The notes beneath the pieces were generated by a model. It was not told the DNA's origin, made no database searches, and worked only from the letters and a program-made list of their open reading frames with translations. From the NCBI GenBank assembly GCA_916610825.1, contig OU744449.1, positions 28,465,728-28,529,727 of the forward strand: a stretch of 64,000 nt of DNA. Reading direction: 5' to 3'. Shown here piece by piece: positions 43,401-55,752 of this stretch (the stretch's first letter is position 1; each line of letters opens with the position of its first letter). A program made the translations under genes and the position numbers. This DNA is from Haliclystus octoradiatus (lineage: Eukaryota; Cnidaria; Staurozoa; Stauromedusae; Haliclystidae).

Positions 43401-46400
43401 TGTCAAAGTAAACAATAGGATGGATTAATCATTGCAACTGTCAAGGTCCGTTAACCAAAATGGCAACAGCAACAACAAAAGATATGCACAGTATATCCTC
43501 CTAAGATGGCCAGGATCTGCGCACAGGATGTCAGTTAGACTCAGTTAATGTTAGCATCTTACTTCTTTGGTTTCCTTTCTTCGCAATCTATTATCCATCC
43601 TTTTATATTAAAAGTAATAAAAGTATTAAAAGTATTAAAGGTTTCTCTTGCCAATTTTAAATTCACATCAAAAAACTGTTCATAAAAATAACATAGAAAT
43701 GCACTAAATGCTAAGTTCAATTTCCTCGTTTGATTAAATTTTATTGTGGAGCTCAAAAAATGGAAAATGGAATTAATAAAATAATTCTACGGTCATGGTC
43801 TTCTTAATACACATGTTTTCATCATGATTCCATGGATTCGCAAAATCATAGGAAAGCAAAATAATCAAAGACAATGAAGCTCACATGCTCAGACTTTCCA
43901 TAAATGAAAATATGTTATCAATTGCTGTTCCAAAATTATGGAATGAAATACTTTTAAAATCAATTCTAATGTCAAAGAACACTGCTTGAAAAATGATTTT
44001 ACTTCTATTGATATAAAAACCACACATTAAATTGAATTAGTTAGTTAGTGTTAAAAGTTAATGTTAGCCTACCCTATCGATTTAATCTATTTATATACCT
44101 GCTCTGTTATTATTATTTATTTATTTATTTTGTATTGAAAGTTAATGTTGTTCTTTTTATGAAGGCCCTGTGGAAGAGAAGTCTTAGACTTGAAAGGTTT
44201 ACCCTCTAGAAATAAAGATGATGACGATGATGATGATGTTGCATTTTGTTAAAATGCTAAGAAGGCCTCGACCGTGAATCATCGAATGTAAATTGGGTTT
44301 TTGAAAGGTATACAATAAAACTAGAATACTAAAACTAGAAACAGAAAAATATTTAGTGCAATTTTATGAACTATTTTATGTGAATTTCAAGTTGTTCAGA
44401 GAAACCTGCCATTTTTACATCCGTATCGCTCAGTCTATAAGTGAAACAGTGAAACAGAAAATGTTGATTTAATCATAGATTGTAGAAAAAATTCGTAATT
44501 GTAAATAATGTGAACTAAATATTTAGAGGGTCAAAAAGTTTGCAAACAGAACCATAGAACAATCGATTGATTACCATGCAAATTAGATTTTTATTGGATA
44601 TATAGCATCGAGATATTATAATAGAACCAGATAGTCTAACTCAGATTTGTGTTTGAAAGAGTTTTAAACAGGCCATAATATTATCTTACCTTGGTGAAAA
44701 TCAACCAAATAAAATGTATTAACATCCTCGAGTGTTGAATAATTCAAATTTAAAACAACATCTTCGTCCGACATCAATAGCATCCTAAAAAATCTATCTT
44801 TGTTGACCCAAACTCGATCATTTTCAAACATTTTGATCGCTTCTGACATGGCAGAATCACTGAGAATTGGCCTTCAAAGCTATTTTAAGATCATCTCGTT
44901 TTGAAGCGAAAAAATTTCTGGGGGTCAGATTATCAAACAAAATTTGTTTCTTGTGAAAAGTGAAACATTTATTAAACATTGTTGATATTCAATATTATTT
45001 AAATGTCGCGTGTGGAAAAATCAAACAGACCTGGGTTTCATAACTTCATCTGAACCGCGCAAGTAACTATTTTACTTTTCAAAGAAACTAAGTTTGTTTG
45101 TTTGATAATCTGACCCCCGGAAATTTTTTTGCATCAAAACGAGATGATCTTAAAATAGCTTTGAAGGCTAATTCTCAGTGATTCTGCCGTGTCAGAAGGG
45201 ATCAAAATGTTTGAAAATGATCGATATAGGGTCAACAAAGATAGACTTTTGAGGATGTTATTGATGTCGGACGAAGATCTTGATTTTAAATTTGAATTAT
45301 TCAATACTTGAGGAAGTTACTTACATTTAAACACATATCTGAGTTGGATTATTTTGGTTCTATTATAATATCTTGATAACATGTAAAACTGTTTAATGAT
45401 TTCTTTCTCAATTGTTTGAAGTTGTCGCAAATACCTGTGTTTTGATGATGAATTATGATGATGATTATTATTATCAAAATTTACCTCCTGTAGACTGATG
45501 GGTGTTTCATCAGAACGAATCTCCAGCAATCCCTAGTGGGAAAAAACGAGTCATATATCTTGCTGCTAAATTGGGTATTTCTGAACAGATGAAAAAAAGA
45601 CAAATTCATGAGTTACTCCATTATTGCCATGGTTACCTGGTCAACAAGAAACAGTGCCTCTTCTGCATGTAAAACTTTCTTTCCATTTTCATTGGTGTGA
45701 CCAAATCTCTGCCATGTAGATCCCTATATACAATGTATAATATATTTAGTCAAATAAAAAAACAATAGGCTACCATAATAACGGTAAACGGGTGTTAGCT
45801 ATATATGTAGTAACAAGGCATACTTTGGAGTCCTTTGGAACAGTGAAGACCAATAGACCTATGTATGTAGAGGCAGCGTTTGATTAATAGGGTTGACCTT
45901 CCGAATCTTGAACATCAAAATATTTAATCTTATATTTTATTTTATTTTAACTTGTGGGACCAAGTCAAGTATCATATCAAACCGTTCCTTATGGTTTTTT
46001 ACCCCGGGAACATTCCTGCAACATTTAATAAAATTTACATACAGTGAAACCTGTATATAACAGCCAGCTAAAAGAGGTAGATAAATTGACCACTATAAAC
46101 AGGTGGCCTTTATATACAGGTTAAATTCAATAGAAAATGCTATTTTAGCGACACACTTGATGCATAAATGAAGAATAAGTTAATGTTAGGTTAGGTAATA
46201 GGTAATAATAGTAAATGTCAGTAGGTAATAATGCTCTGTACAGCGGCAGATCAAGAACAGCAAAATGCCATTTACAAAATGTTCACCTTAATTTTATCAA
46301 CTACAGTGCAGCTGTCTTCTTTTAGCCAATCAGCAGTCAAAAGGCAACTCCTGAAAACACACAAAAAATATTATAGTGTTTAATCTATTAATGTGTGATG

Positions 46401-47341
46401 TACTGTAATGATCTATGAAGTTTTAAAATTAATGAATAGCAAGCAAAAACAAACATCAACCCTATTCAAAATCTGACAAATAATTACGTGCTCAAAATGC
46501 AATATTTACGTTGATCCTGAAGTGATTTGCAGCTCAAAAAAGACGGTGTCACAACAACAGTAATTGACAAAAATTCAAGCCTTTTGACCGGATTCTCTTG
46601 AAATAAATTTAGATGGGATCGTATGTAATTGTTGATGATGTCTATTCTAATTCTGCAGAATGCTACAAATGAATTGAATTGATCTTATCGGGTTATGATG
46701 GCTCTGTTGATTATTTGATCATCTAGGGTTTGATGGAATTATTCATCACAAAATTATCCCGTTATGATTGAAGACAAAAGCAAAAATTAAATGAGGAAAC
46801 AACAAACCATTTAATGATAACAAATTTGATAAGTAGATATAAGAAAATATAATTTGTGTCTGATGATTTAGATAATTCAAAATAAGTATTAATACATTTG
46901 ATAATAATAATTTTCAGATTCCCTATGGAATGACCCAGTAAAAGGAAATGTCTATAATCTTTTTTATCATCTCTATATCCTTGTTAATTCTCACCTTCTG
47001 CAAACTCTCTCTTCGCCCAGAACAGTAGATAAATCTACATAAAAGAGATCTCTTTTTTCATAATCAACCTCTTCTCCAAGGTATGTTGAGCATTTAGGTC
47101 CATATTGAAGGGGGAGCGTATTTGAGGCTTTGGAAATGTTCAAAATCTGTTTTGTTCTGGAGAAACAAACAACAATTAATTCACCTTGAAACAGCTCAAA
47201 TCTCAGGCAATTTTGACAAACTAAGAGAAACATAATAAATGAACTCTGCAGTCATCACCATTCACCAATCGCACAACATATTATTTTTGCAGCTGTAGCT
47301 TTATTTCCACTCAACAGAGTTAAGTACCTTTTTGTTGACAT
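40412..47341 (-). CDS. TSEN54: tRNA-splicing endonuclease subunit SEN54
   Basis: Ten phase-consistent exons give 315 residues: 47341-47328, 47156-46995, 46350-46287, 45723-45637, 45532-45485, 43399-43352, 41207-41146, 41063-40912, 40812-40656, 40565-40412. Recognisable parts are NTLPLQYGPK near the N-terminus; VLHAEEALFLVDQ, GLLEIRSDETPISLQE, AFSLLLPCLPSLEYYK and VFAYLNRAGYRVQRWKP in the SEN54 N-terminal fold; and FNVYNANSKSFKKTSPGQP and TPLKYAVV in the C-terminal part. SEN54 is a non-catalytic structural subunit of the heterotetrameric enzyme that excises tRNA introns. The human protein has 526 residues; the disordered middle is much shorter here. The 14-nt first exon (MSTK) is inferred from phase and fits the next exon. 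Intron 5 holds a large inverted repeat. Confidence 0.92.
42245..42390 (+). repeat. Short minisatellite, about 17-bp units
   Basis: Imperfect units of the type cttaaagaacagggcc are repeated about eight times, within TSEN54 intron 6. Confidence 0.65.
42477..42556 (+). repeat. 12-bp/6-bp simple repeat gagattaagatt
   Basis: Gagattaagattgagattaa repeats over about 80 bp with small variations, in TSEN54 intron 6. The Ile/Leu/Ser-repetitive frame across it is not a gene. Confidence 0.8.
44606..45385. repeat. Large imperfect inverted repeat in TSEN54 intron 5
   Basis: The left arm, about 44606-44942, matches the reverse complement of about 45100-45385, including aaagctattttaagatcatc, gatattataatagaacca and tgatgtcggacgaagat. 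One arm has an insertion or deletion of about 60-80 bp near 44660-44720. The loop is about 150 bp. Each arm contains the same exon-like reading frame, in opposite directions (see findings). Confidence 0.8.
46040..46150. repeat. MITE-like dispersed repeat (acagtgaaacctgta family), cleanest copy
   Basis: Acagtgaaacctgtatataa faces tttatatacaggttaa about 60 bp away, with agaggtagataaattgacca between. The latter string recurs almost exactly at about 31660. It lies in TSEN54 intron 3. Confidence 0.6.
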
Positions 47342-48824
47342 CTTAATACGTTCATATACGTTTGTATACATCTTTTTGTTGGCTCTCAGCATTCAAGCGT
47401 CAATGGGAACAGGGATAAAAACTCTTGTGGAAGTACAGAAAGTTAATTAGCTTTCTAGTAAATTATATAGCATCTGAAATGACATCTAATTACGCCAGTC
47501 TGCAAAGAATCTCAACGATATTACAAAGAATCTCAGGGGTTGCAAAATTTCATCTCGGGCTTGCAGATGCCATGCTTTGCATATCAGCTAATTTCGAACA
47601 TGAACTTCTCTGAGGCCAATGAAATATATAGTTTCTCGTCAGCGTCCGCATCAAACTTTGCTGTATCATAAGCAACTGATTGTCATTCCCATTTGTGAAT
47701 AGGAAACTGGCAGTTTGCAGAGAAGGGTGCTTTTCAAAGAGATCTTGGGTGGCCACGGAAATATTTGACTACAGGCCGGGGCGCTTTAACAGATTTCCTT
47801 CCCTGCAGGCCAATAAGCAAAATTCTATAGATAAATGGTAGTAATGGATTTCCCAAAAAGAAAATTGAAGGCGGACGCTGGATATGCTTGAAGTGTTAAG
47901 TGTTACCTTGGGGGCAGCTCTGTCATACTCTGCAGACTCAAAGTGGCTGTTCTGGAGCCAGTCTGCATTCCACAGGCTTCCCGCCGGAGATCTCCGGCGG
48001 CCCAAGCCGCTCGTAAATCAGGGTTATAATATATTGGCAGAAAATATTCAGAGTAGAAAATGATTCACTGATTTTCCCGCCAAAGTTATATGATAACTAT
48101 GGAAAATGCATAGTTCTTTATCAAAATGTGATACAAAATTCCACCGCCAAAGCGCTGAGAGGGAAATTCCACGCCAATTTGGCATTGGCACTGATTTACG
48201 AGCGGCTTGGGCCGCCGGAGATCTCCGACGGGAAGCCTGTGGAATGCAGACTGGGCTGGCCGGGCCAGCTGGAATCCTTTACGCCGGATATTTACGCCAA
48301 AATTACGCCACGCCAAGTCAGCATTCAAGAATACGCCAAAAAGCCCAAATTTAGTTGAAAACTATAGAACATCATCGAATCTCCACGCCAAAGAAATTAA
48401 ATTGGTGTAGAATCAGCTCAGTTCTACGTCGGATATATCCGGTGTAACATACATGGATTCCACTGTGGCGGCGGGGGGGGCGGAGGCCGCCGAGCACCGG
48501 CACTCGGGCAGCAACAAAATTAAAACAAAATTAAAACATACTCGTTTGAAACCATCTCGGCCACTCTTCAATCACTTCTTAACCAAAATAGCTTCATCGG
48601 TAGCAATTGAGCTAAATCACTGTTCTACCTCTAGACGACAATGCAATTCTTGGTTACAATTTGGTTCACAATCTGTAACACTAACACTAACAGCAAAATT
48701 TAATGTAACTTTTGATATAAAATCTGCAATATTTAGATAGCCTCGCGATAAATAAGATTTTAGCCTCTTCTAAATAAATATGCATTGCTATGACAACCAT
48801 GAATTTGTTTCCATTTTCGGAAAG
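47342..48824. other. Region between divergent TSEN54 and DRC10 genes
   Basis: Both promoters should lie here. It contains the inverted repeat 47951-48257, an acgcca-rich patch at 48140-48385 and a GC-rich patch at 48461-48515. No supported gene was found. The short overlapping frames on both strands around 48100-48400 follow the inverted repeat and are not called. Confidence 0.5.
47951..48257. repeat. GC-rich inverted repeat with about 62-bp arms
   Basis: The left arm at about 47958-48020 contains gcattccacaggcttcccgc and aagccgctcgtaaatca. The right arm at about 48192-48254 is its reverse complement with one or two mismatches. The arms are far richer in G+C than the surroundings and hold the palindrome ccggagatctccgg. 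The loop is about 170 bp. Confidence 0.8.
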
Positions 48825-50729
48825 ATGGCGACCAGTTTGGAGCGATTTAATTCAGTTGAAAAGTTGAAGCCACACACTGATGGTATTTTTCTTGAGCGCA
48901 TTCCTAAACGATTCGAGCAGATCTCATTGAAAGATGTGAAAATTTACAAAACAGCTGATGTACGAAAAGGGAATAAATTAGAATCATTGGATGCACACAG
49001 GATAATGACGGTGTTTGAAGATTCAATTCGTAAAGTTGAATTATTGACTTTGCTACCTTACATTATTGAGAATATGAACGCATTTCAATGTGTCTTAGGA
49101 AAAGAGATAATTGATGAAATGAATATATATGATCATTTTGAACAAAGCTATACCAAAGTACTTTCAAGAGCAAGGCGAGAATCTCACGCAGTTGAATCGG
49201 GCCAGAGTCAAACGAGTGTGTCATCTAATGGATCAGAAGATAAGAGAAGCAACAAGTCTGTTGATGGAATGAGTTCAACTAGCGAACATGTTATATCAAT
49301 AGATGCATCACATGAATTAATAACTATACAATATCATTTAAAACAGTCACTTAAAAGCATTCTTCGTTTCTTTCGTAAGAACCCGTCCGCTCTTACAATT
49401 ATAAACGGTAAAAGAAATGAAAGGGCGTCTGAAACTAATATATTTATTGACAAATTACACGCTTATAAAGATGTAATGAGGCTAAAATTGTGTACAACTC
49501 AAGAAGAAGAGACAAAAAGACAACGGAAATCAAATTTCCTAATCAACAAACAGAAAAGATCACAAACAATTATAACAAATCTAGAAAATGAGTTAAAACA
49601 AATTGAAGATGGTGCTCATTTTGAGGTGATGAAATATGGATCTGTTATGCATCTATATATATATATATCATGTGCTACTATTTCAGTATAATTTTTAACA
49701 TAATTTTACTACCTTTGCAAAACCTGTTCTGCTGTTCATTACATTTCACTTGTTCCTTTGAACATGCCAGCAACATACGGTACATAATGGTATAAATGTA
49801 TAATGCCATCAAAAGGAGGTTACCGATTGATACATCATCACTTATGACTACAGCATAAATCAATAGATTGCATTAGACGGTTCCCGGGACAGTTTAGGGG
49901 ACAGTGTAGCAAAGGGGAATGCTAAGTAAGGTTCCTCTTTTGCTTCATAAATGACATGTCGAAATATTGTTTGCAGATTTCAAAAAGAAATTCTGAAATC
50001 AAATCTCTACAATCGGCAATTGGAGAAATTGAGCAGACCTCGTCAGCATTAAATGACAAGGTAATGGCGGAAGCAAACAAATCAGAAACTGGAGAATTAA
50101 AAAGTTTTGAAACAAAGAAATTAAAATATCAACAAGATCTATTTTCAATGAGACAGACAGTACAAACATCAATTGAAGCCCACAGAACAAGTGAATTGAT
50201 TTGGCGCAAGGTAGACTAACATCGTCCTTGAACTGCATGTCACTAAAAAGCACTTTAGAACTGTTATATACTCTTATTTGACCCTTGTTGATATTATAGA
50301 GAAAGTTTAAATTGGAGACTGAAGTTGAGAATTGGATAGCAAAATATGACACAGACATGACAGAAAGACAGGTTTGGAAACACAAATAAATTTACATTGA
50401 TCATTCATTCGTTTGTACTTTTTAATTCATTTAAATTATTTTGTGGACAGGATGAATTAGATGCATTGCTTCTTGCTCATAAAGATGAGAAAAATCAATT
50501 AGATGAACTTGCAAAACATTTTGAAATAATGAAGAAAGATTATTTGGAGATAATAGAAGAACGACGCATAGCAATGGAGAAACGGGAAGAAGCTGAGAGG
50601 TTATTACAGAGAATGGTGAAAGCTGCGATTGTCATTCAATCAATGTGGCGATCTTATAAATGCAGAAAAGCGTTGTTGAAGGGAAAGAAAAAAGGAAAGA
50701 AGGGCAAAGGAAAGAAGAAAAAAAGATAA
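48825..50729 (+). CDS. IQCD: Dynein regulatory complex subunit 10 (IQ domain-containing protein D)
   Basis: Four exons (48825-49625, 49977-50210, 50300-50371, 50451-50729) give 461 residues; human IQCD has about 450. The N-terminal signature AHRIMTVFEDSIRKVELL is followed by LPYIIEN and VLGKEIIDE. Long coiled coils come next, then the conserved KFKLETEVENWIAKYDTDM. A C-terminal IQ motif is AAIVIQSMWRSYKCRKAL, ending in a Lys/Gly-rich tail like the human one. DRC10 is part of the nexin-dynein regulatory complex that links outer doublets of motile cilia. The start is set at MATSLERF; an in-frame ATG 15 codons upstream (48780) is possible. An aataaa lies at 51065. Confidence 0.94.
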
Positions 50730-51545
50730 AACAATTCAAAGCCATAAATAACACTAAACTATATTTCAGTTCATTAATTCTTAACGAAATAGACAAAACT
50801 GAAGTATTGATAATGATGAATGATGGTATGTGCAAATGGTATCTATCATGCCGTACCCTGTACAAAGAGTGCACATATATATAGTGTGACCATGGTTTGT
50901 AGAAGGTGCATTGGAAATTGTATTTTTGGTAACTTTACTTTTACAGCCATTGTTTTAAGAAAAACTTTGTTGGAAAAATAATTTATTAACAATTGAAACA
51001 TAATATAAGTGAATGAAAAAGATATATTCTTATTTGATAAATACATTAATTATATAGTCTAAACAATAAAATAAGGTGTTAAATGGGTGCTATGTAACGG
51101 AACATTCAATTTGACACCCTTCTGTAAAGTTTTCAAATAAACCCGATATATACTGTATTCAAGTTCAAAATTGTTATCCTTTATAAATATGTTTCATTAA
51201 ATTAATAGGATGTATGTAAGCAAGGTCTACAAATATCACATCAAACTCCCCTCCTTGAGTTGAATGTCAACAGCGCCAAAAAGTTAGTAACATGAGTCAA
51301 AATCAACAACATTTGTACATCAATACAGAATTTGTATATGGTTGCCACGCAACTTAAAAGGCCTGAGACTAGTTCCCATGTTATCAAAGATGGCCTCCTT
51401 AGCAACTTAGCAAGTAATCATCATCAACACAGCCCTCAGCTGTCGTACATAATATAATTTTTATGTTCGTTTGTTGCTGTTGCATATACAAATACTGTAT
51501 TGAACTTGTAATAAAGTGAGGGATATCCAATCAGAGTAATGGATG
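50730..51545. other. Intergenic stretch between DRC10 and IFT27
   Basis: It holds the DRC10 3' UTR with aataaa at 51065-51070 and the IFT27 promoter region. No other feature was seen. Confidence 0.5.
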
Positions 51546-53547
51546 ATGGTTTTCCTAAGAGCAAAATGCATCGTAGCAGGTAATACTAGTAGAATAAACA
51601 GGGTAACTCTTAAGTAGATCTATATATTAAACAGTAGACAATGATAGATTCAATGTAAATCCAATGTGTTAAGACATAGCTACTTCCAATTATATTATGA
51701 GGTGGCACATAGGTGAATGCTTTGTACTTTCCTGTATCCTGTAGAAGTTTTCATTGTATTTGCCTGTTGCCCTGTTAATGTTTTACATTGACACACTGAC
51801 TAAATGAACAACAACAAAGCACTGTACCAGGACAGCGACTTTGTAATGTTAGATCAATTTCAGAGGATCACAGATCTAACTATTGAATGTCGATTGCAGG
51901 TGAATCAGCAGTTGGTAAATCAACCATTTGCCAATCATTCCATAGCGATGGCTCTCACACATCAAAAAACTACGTCATGGTACGAATATTATTAAGATCA
52001 ACATGATGATACAAACCTATACACATACATCTAGTTACACATTGATAACAGTGTGGTATAACTGGATTCGCATAGTCTGTCTGTGTGTGGGGGCCTAGTG
52101 TGATTCTTGTTTCATTACCTTTGTTTTAGACAACCGGATTAGAGCTACTATCCAAAATCGTGAACGTTCCAGACAGAACTGGAGACATTGTTGTGAGTAT
52201 AAACACAAATAGTTTTTATTCTAAAATCAAATTAGTTTCAATCCAAACACTTTTGAATATATTGATTTCTTTCTTGCTAAAAGGAATTCTATTTGTTTGA
52301 CTCAGCTGGCAAAGAAGTTTTCTTTGAATTTGTCTCTGGACAGGTGCAGTATTATTTACATCATTTCGACTATGAAGTTCATTTTCGTTCGTAACTTGAA
52401 TGGATGAATGATTTGTTGTTTTCAGTGGCACAACCCATCAATGTATGTTGTTGTCTACGATGTGACTGATACCGTCTCGTTTGATGGTTGTGTGAAATAT
52501 ATTAAGAAAATTAAATCACTGGCAGGCAATGCAGTATTACCAGGTGTGTTATGCAATATCAATTCAAGACACGATAATTACAACAAAATTAAACCTAATC
52601 TTCATTAATAGCAGGAAATTAAAAATCGAAATTGTTTGACAAAGCCTATGTTTCACTTGTAACATATCTGCGTTATGCAGAACAGAAACATTCAAAGGCT
52701 GATTATAACAACCTCAATTTAAAACAACACACCAGAAGTTGCAGTTCCATGCAAAGCAAAACGTAATAAACAATTAATATTTGAACAAATCAATAACAAA
52801 ACTATAAATATCAAATTACTGTCAAAGTAACGACTTGTAATGACCCAATGAATCAATGTTTCAGTTATTTGTTGGTTACATCCCTACCCTTTACTTTACA
52901 TTATCAGCATTAATAAATTTAATTTGACTGTCGTAATTATTTAATGTCAAGCTAAGCAATGCATTTTAATGCTACTGTTTGGAAATATTGGACAGCAGGA
53001 ACAATTATGAAAAGGCGATTCTCTTACTCAAGTCAGTAAATGTGTGAAATTTACAGATGCCTCTCAAAAAATATAATATAAATATTTAAATGGATACAAT
53101 TTTGTTTACAACTATTCAGTTTGTGGATGATGGCAAAGTGACAGTTTAAAACTGTTATTTTGCGAAGTGTTTAAGCAGTCATGCAATGTTCACTAGTAAG
53201 CACATTCTCTTTACTTTTGTCTGTTGTAGGTGTTCTTGTAGCAAACAAAAATGACCTCTCAGATAGAAGATCTGTCAGCGAAGCACAAGGGAGAGAATTA
53301 GCTGAAAAGCATTCCATCACTTATTTTGAATGCAGTGCGGTGAGTCGTTGATGTGATGATTTTCATGTGAAGAAATGTGAGTCACATGCAGTACTCATGC
53401 AGAACAAATTCATTAATACAGCCGCAATTATTTATTTATGTGTTTTAGTTGGACTGGAAACACATTGAAGCAGTCTTCATGCATTTGGCAAAAACATTTT
53501 GTGAACTAAAAGATGACAAAGAAAATCATATCAACACATTGCCATAA
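51546..53547 (+). CDS. IFT27: Intraflagellar transport protein 27 (Rab-like 4)
   Basis: Seven phase-consistent exons (51546-51579, 51900-51979, 52130-52192, 52284-52343, 52426-52543, 53230-53339, 53449-53547) give 187 residues (human 186). G-domain motifs are the P-loop GESAVGKST, switch II region FDSAGKEVF (DxxG altered as in the family), [16 protein letters not shown] for the NKxD motif, and FECSA for the SAK-like motif. The start [12 protein letters not shown] matches human MVKLAAKCILAG. No C-terminal prenylation cysteines are present, as expected for this Rab-like GTPase. With IFT25 it forms a peripheral part of the IFT-B train in cilia. A polyadenylation signal lies at about 53654. Confidence 0.95.
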
Positions 53548-54606
53548 AAACAAAACGAAGAAAAGAAACTGCAAAGAATTCCTCAAAAAATATTTAGATA
53601 ACAAGCAAACCATCAACTGCAGTCATGTTTATTCATTGTTCCAGATTTATAATAATAAATTGAAAACAGATTGGATGTAAACTCGGATACACACACACAC
53701 ACAAACTTATATATAAAAGGGCTCAATTTGGTTAAAATATAGCGTAGAAGGCCTTTCCTGTTACCTTGGAGTTTCACACGTTTAATTGCGATATCCAGAC
53801 AGATGATTATCTGAGCAACGGAAAAGATTGTTTGTGAATTTCACAGCTCAAATTTAATCTTCTTTTAAACTTCTTTCTATCAATCATTTGATGTTGTGTA
53901 TCATTGAAATAACTTCAATAGCATATAAAAATTTTACAAATGCGTCAATTATTCATGGTAGACCGAAGAGTGTGTAGTATTTAATTCCTTGTGGATTATT
54001 ATGGAATTAATGAAAACATTTTTGAAACTTTATTTATATTCTAAACTTTGTTTGTTTGAAGGTTGAAAAGATTAAAGTTTGAATTAACACTTTAAACACA
54101 AGACAAACCATGCCAGTGAAAAGGCTTTATTATTTACTCAAAATATTGTAAATAATTAAACAGAACAAGATATTCAGCTGTTATTAAAGCAGCCATTCTT
54201 TCTATTCAATTCCAAGTGCAAAGATAAAAATGAAAATGTAACACACATAATGGCCACAAATAAACTTTCCAGTGATTCAAAAAATATCATGCAAAATAAG
54301 ATGAACAAACAAACACTTTGAATGGTAAAATTAATCTAATATCTGTAAAATTAACACAAGCAACATAACTTCACCGGCAAACCCTCACAGACCTGCTGTT
54401 TAAGTTCACACTACAATATATATAGTACCTACGATAAAAGATACATTCTAGTTATCAATCATTAAATAATTGTTCAAGTGTCTAGAATACGTAATTATAA
54501 TGATTCAAATGATTTTGTTTTTATAAATAAATTTAGCTACATTATCATCAATTTTAAATAAATGATTGAATTATTTAGCCATCCTAGCGATAGAAGTAAT
54601 ACAATT
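53548..54606. other. Shared 3' region of convergent IFT27 and Josephin genes
   Basis: The two genes meet tail-to-tail. The region is AT-rich, with aataaa at about 53654 for IFT27 and several tttatt (minus-strand aataaa) sites nearer the Josephin gene. No additional gene was seen. Confidence 0.55.
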
Positions 54607-55752
54607 TTAATCTGTAATAATTGATTCACTTTTTTCATACTCACTGCATCTTCTCCAGCTTACATCCATAGCAACGTCAGCTTCTACAATCAACAATAAT
54701 TCTGTAGAGCCCCTCTGCAGTAATGATGCAATGAACTTTTTCATACAGTCCACTGACCCTAGAATAACAGCCTTATCTACTTTTGAGTCTAAATTGTAAT
54801 ATTGTCCTTCAATTGCACGAACCGTAAACCAATGCTTGAAATTGCCAATGTTAATCTTATGTCCAAAGATCTCCAACGACGACGGGACATTTAGCATCAG
54901 ACCAAATACTTGATGGAAATTAATAGTATCCAATCCCCTTGGAGAAAGCATGATATCAAACAGTTAAACTTAAACAGGTTAAACAGGTTCAATTTATCGT
55001 CACTTTAAATTCATCAATTGTTGCTTTTTATTTCAAACTCTTTCTTCAAAAATCATAATATTTTCATCGCAATTTTCCAATAAAAGATTTTACGACAATT
55101 TTTGTCAAAAATTTGGCACCATGCTGACAAACTCTGCAAATAAATTACCATAATTTATGGAACAATTTACCAAGATTTATCTAATTAGAAATTGTCTGGA
55201 TGAGATCTTCAGCCCTAAATAAATATTGCAAATTCGAAAGCCAGGATTGCGGAATTCCACAAGGCCCAAGCTGAATAAAATTTATCTGTTGGCATTTATT
55301 TGCAGTGGTTTTAACAGTGATCGCAGCGATTATAATTTTTACAATATGAATAATTTGTTGTAAATAGTTTGTTTATTTGGCATTTTGGCTGCTTTCAGCT
55401 TGCATAATTCTACTTTTACTTCAAAATAGTGATACTTTATTCGCAAGCCTGCAAAATACATTAGTAAAAATACGCCCAGATATCAAAATTACCTTCTTTT
55501 GTCAAACCAAATTGCCTCGAATCCTCTCGACTGCAAAACTGCCATCAAAACGTTAACATCATAATTGCCAAGGCCAAGCACATTCTTATGTGGATTAATG
55601 AAAGCATCAGGTGCTAGATCATAACATTTTTTATCAAGTATTTCTTTTGAAAATGCATTTTGATCTTGAAATAGGTTATTGAGAGCGTGAATTGCACATC
55701 TCCGTAGCGATTGTTTTTCGTGGTAAATTTCACCTCCTTTCTTGGAGGCCAT
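54607..55752 (-). CDS. Josephin domain-containing deubiquitinase (JOSD1/2 type)
   Basis: Two exons (55752-55493, 54937-54607) give 196 residues, between human JOSD2 (188) and JOSD1 (202). Catalytic Cys19 is in LRRCAIHALNN, His122 in NFKHWFTVR, and the third triad residue corresponds to Asp137 in YYNLDSK. GNYDVNVLMAVLQSRG and AIWFDKRR match the family. Members cleave ubiquitin chains or monoubiquitin. The frame is open upstream to another ATG (55782), but MASKKGGEIYHEKQ best matches the family start. JOSD1 and JOSD2 cannot be separated from sequence memory alone; it is probably the pre-duplication orthologue. Confidence 0.94.

Noticed and set aside
44664-44849. Candidate TSEN54 exon in intron 5
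   Set aside because: TSEN54 exons at 45485-45532 and 43352-43399 join in phase and in register with the family without it. Its own phases (2 in, 1 out) do not fit.
48106-48410. Overlapping frames of 67-82 codons
   Set aside because: They follow the inverted repeat and the acgcca-rich patch in several frames at once, with no family match.
48453-48740. 95-codon frame starting MDSTVAAGGAEAAEHRHSG
   Set aside because: Its first 20 codons come from an isolated GC-rich patch and the rest is AT-rich low-information sequence. No homology or splice site supports it; the patch is noted as a finding instead.
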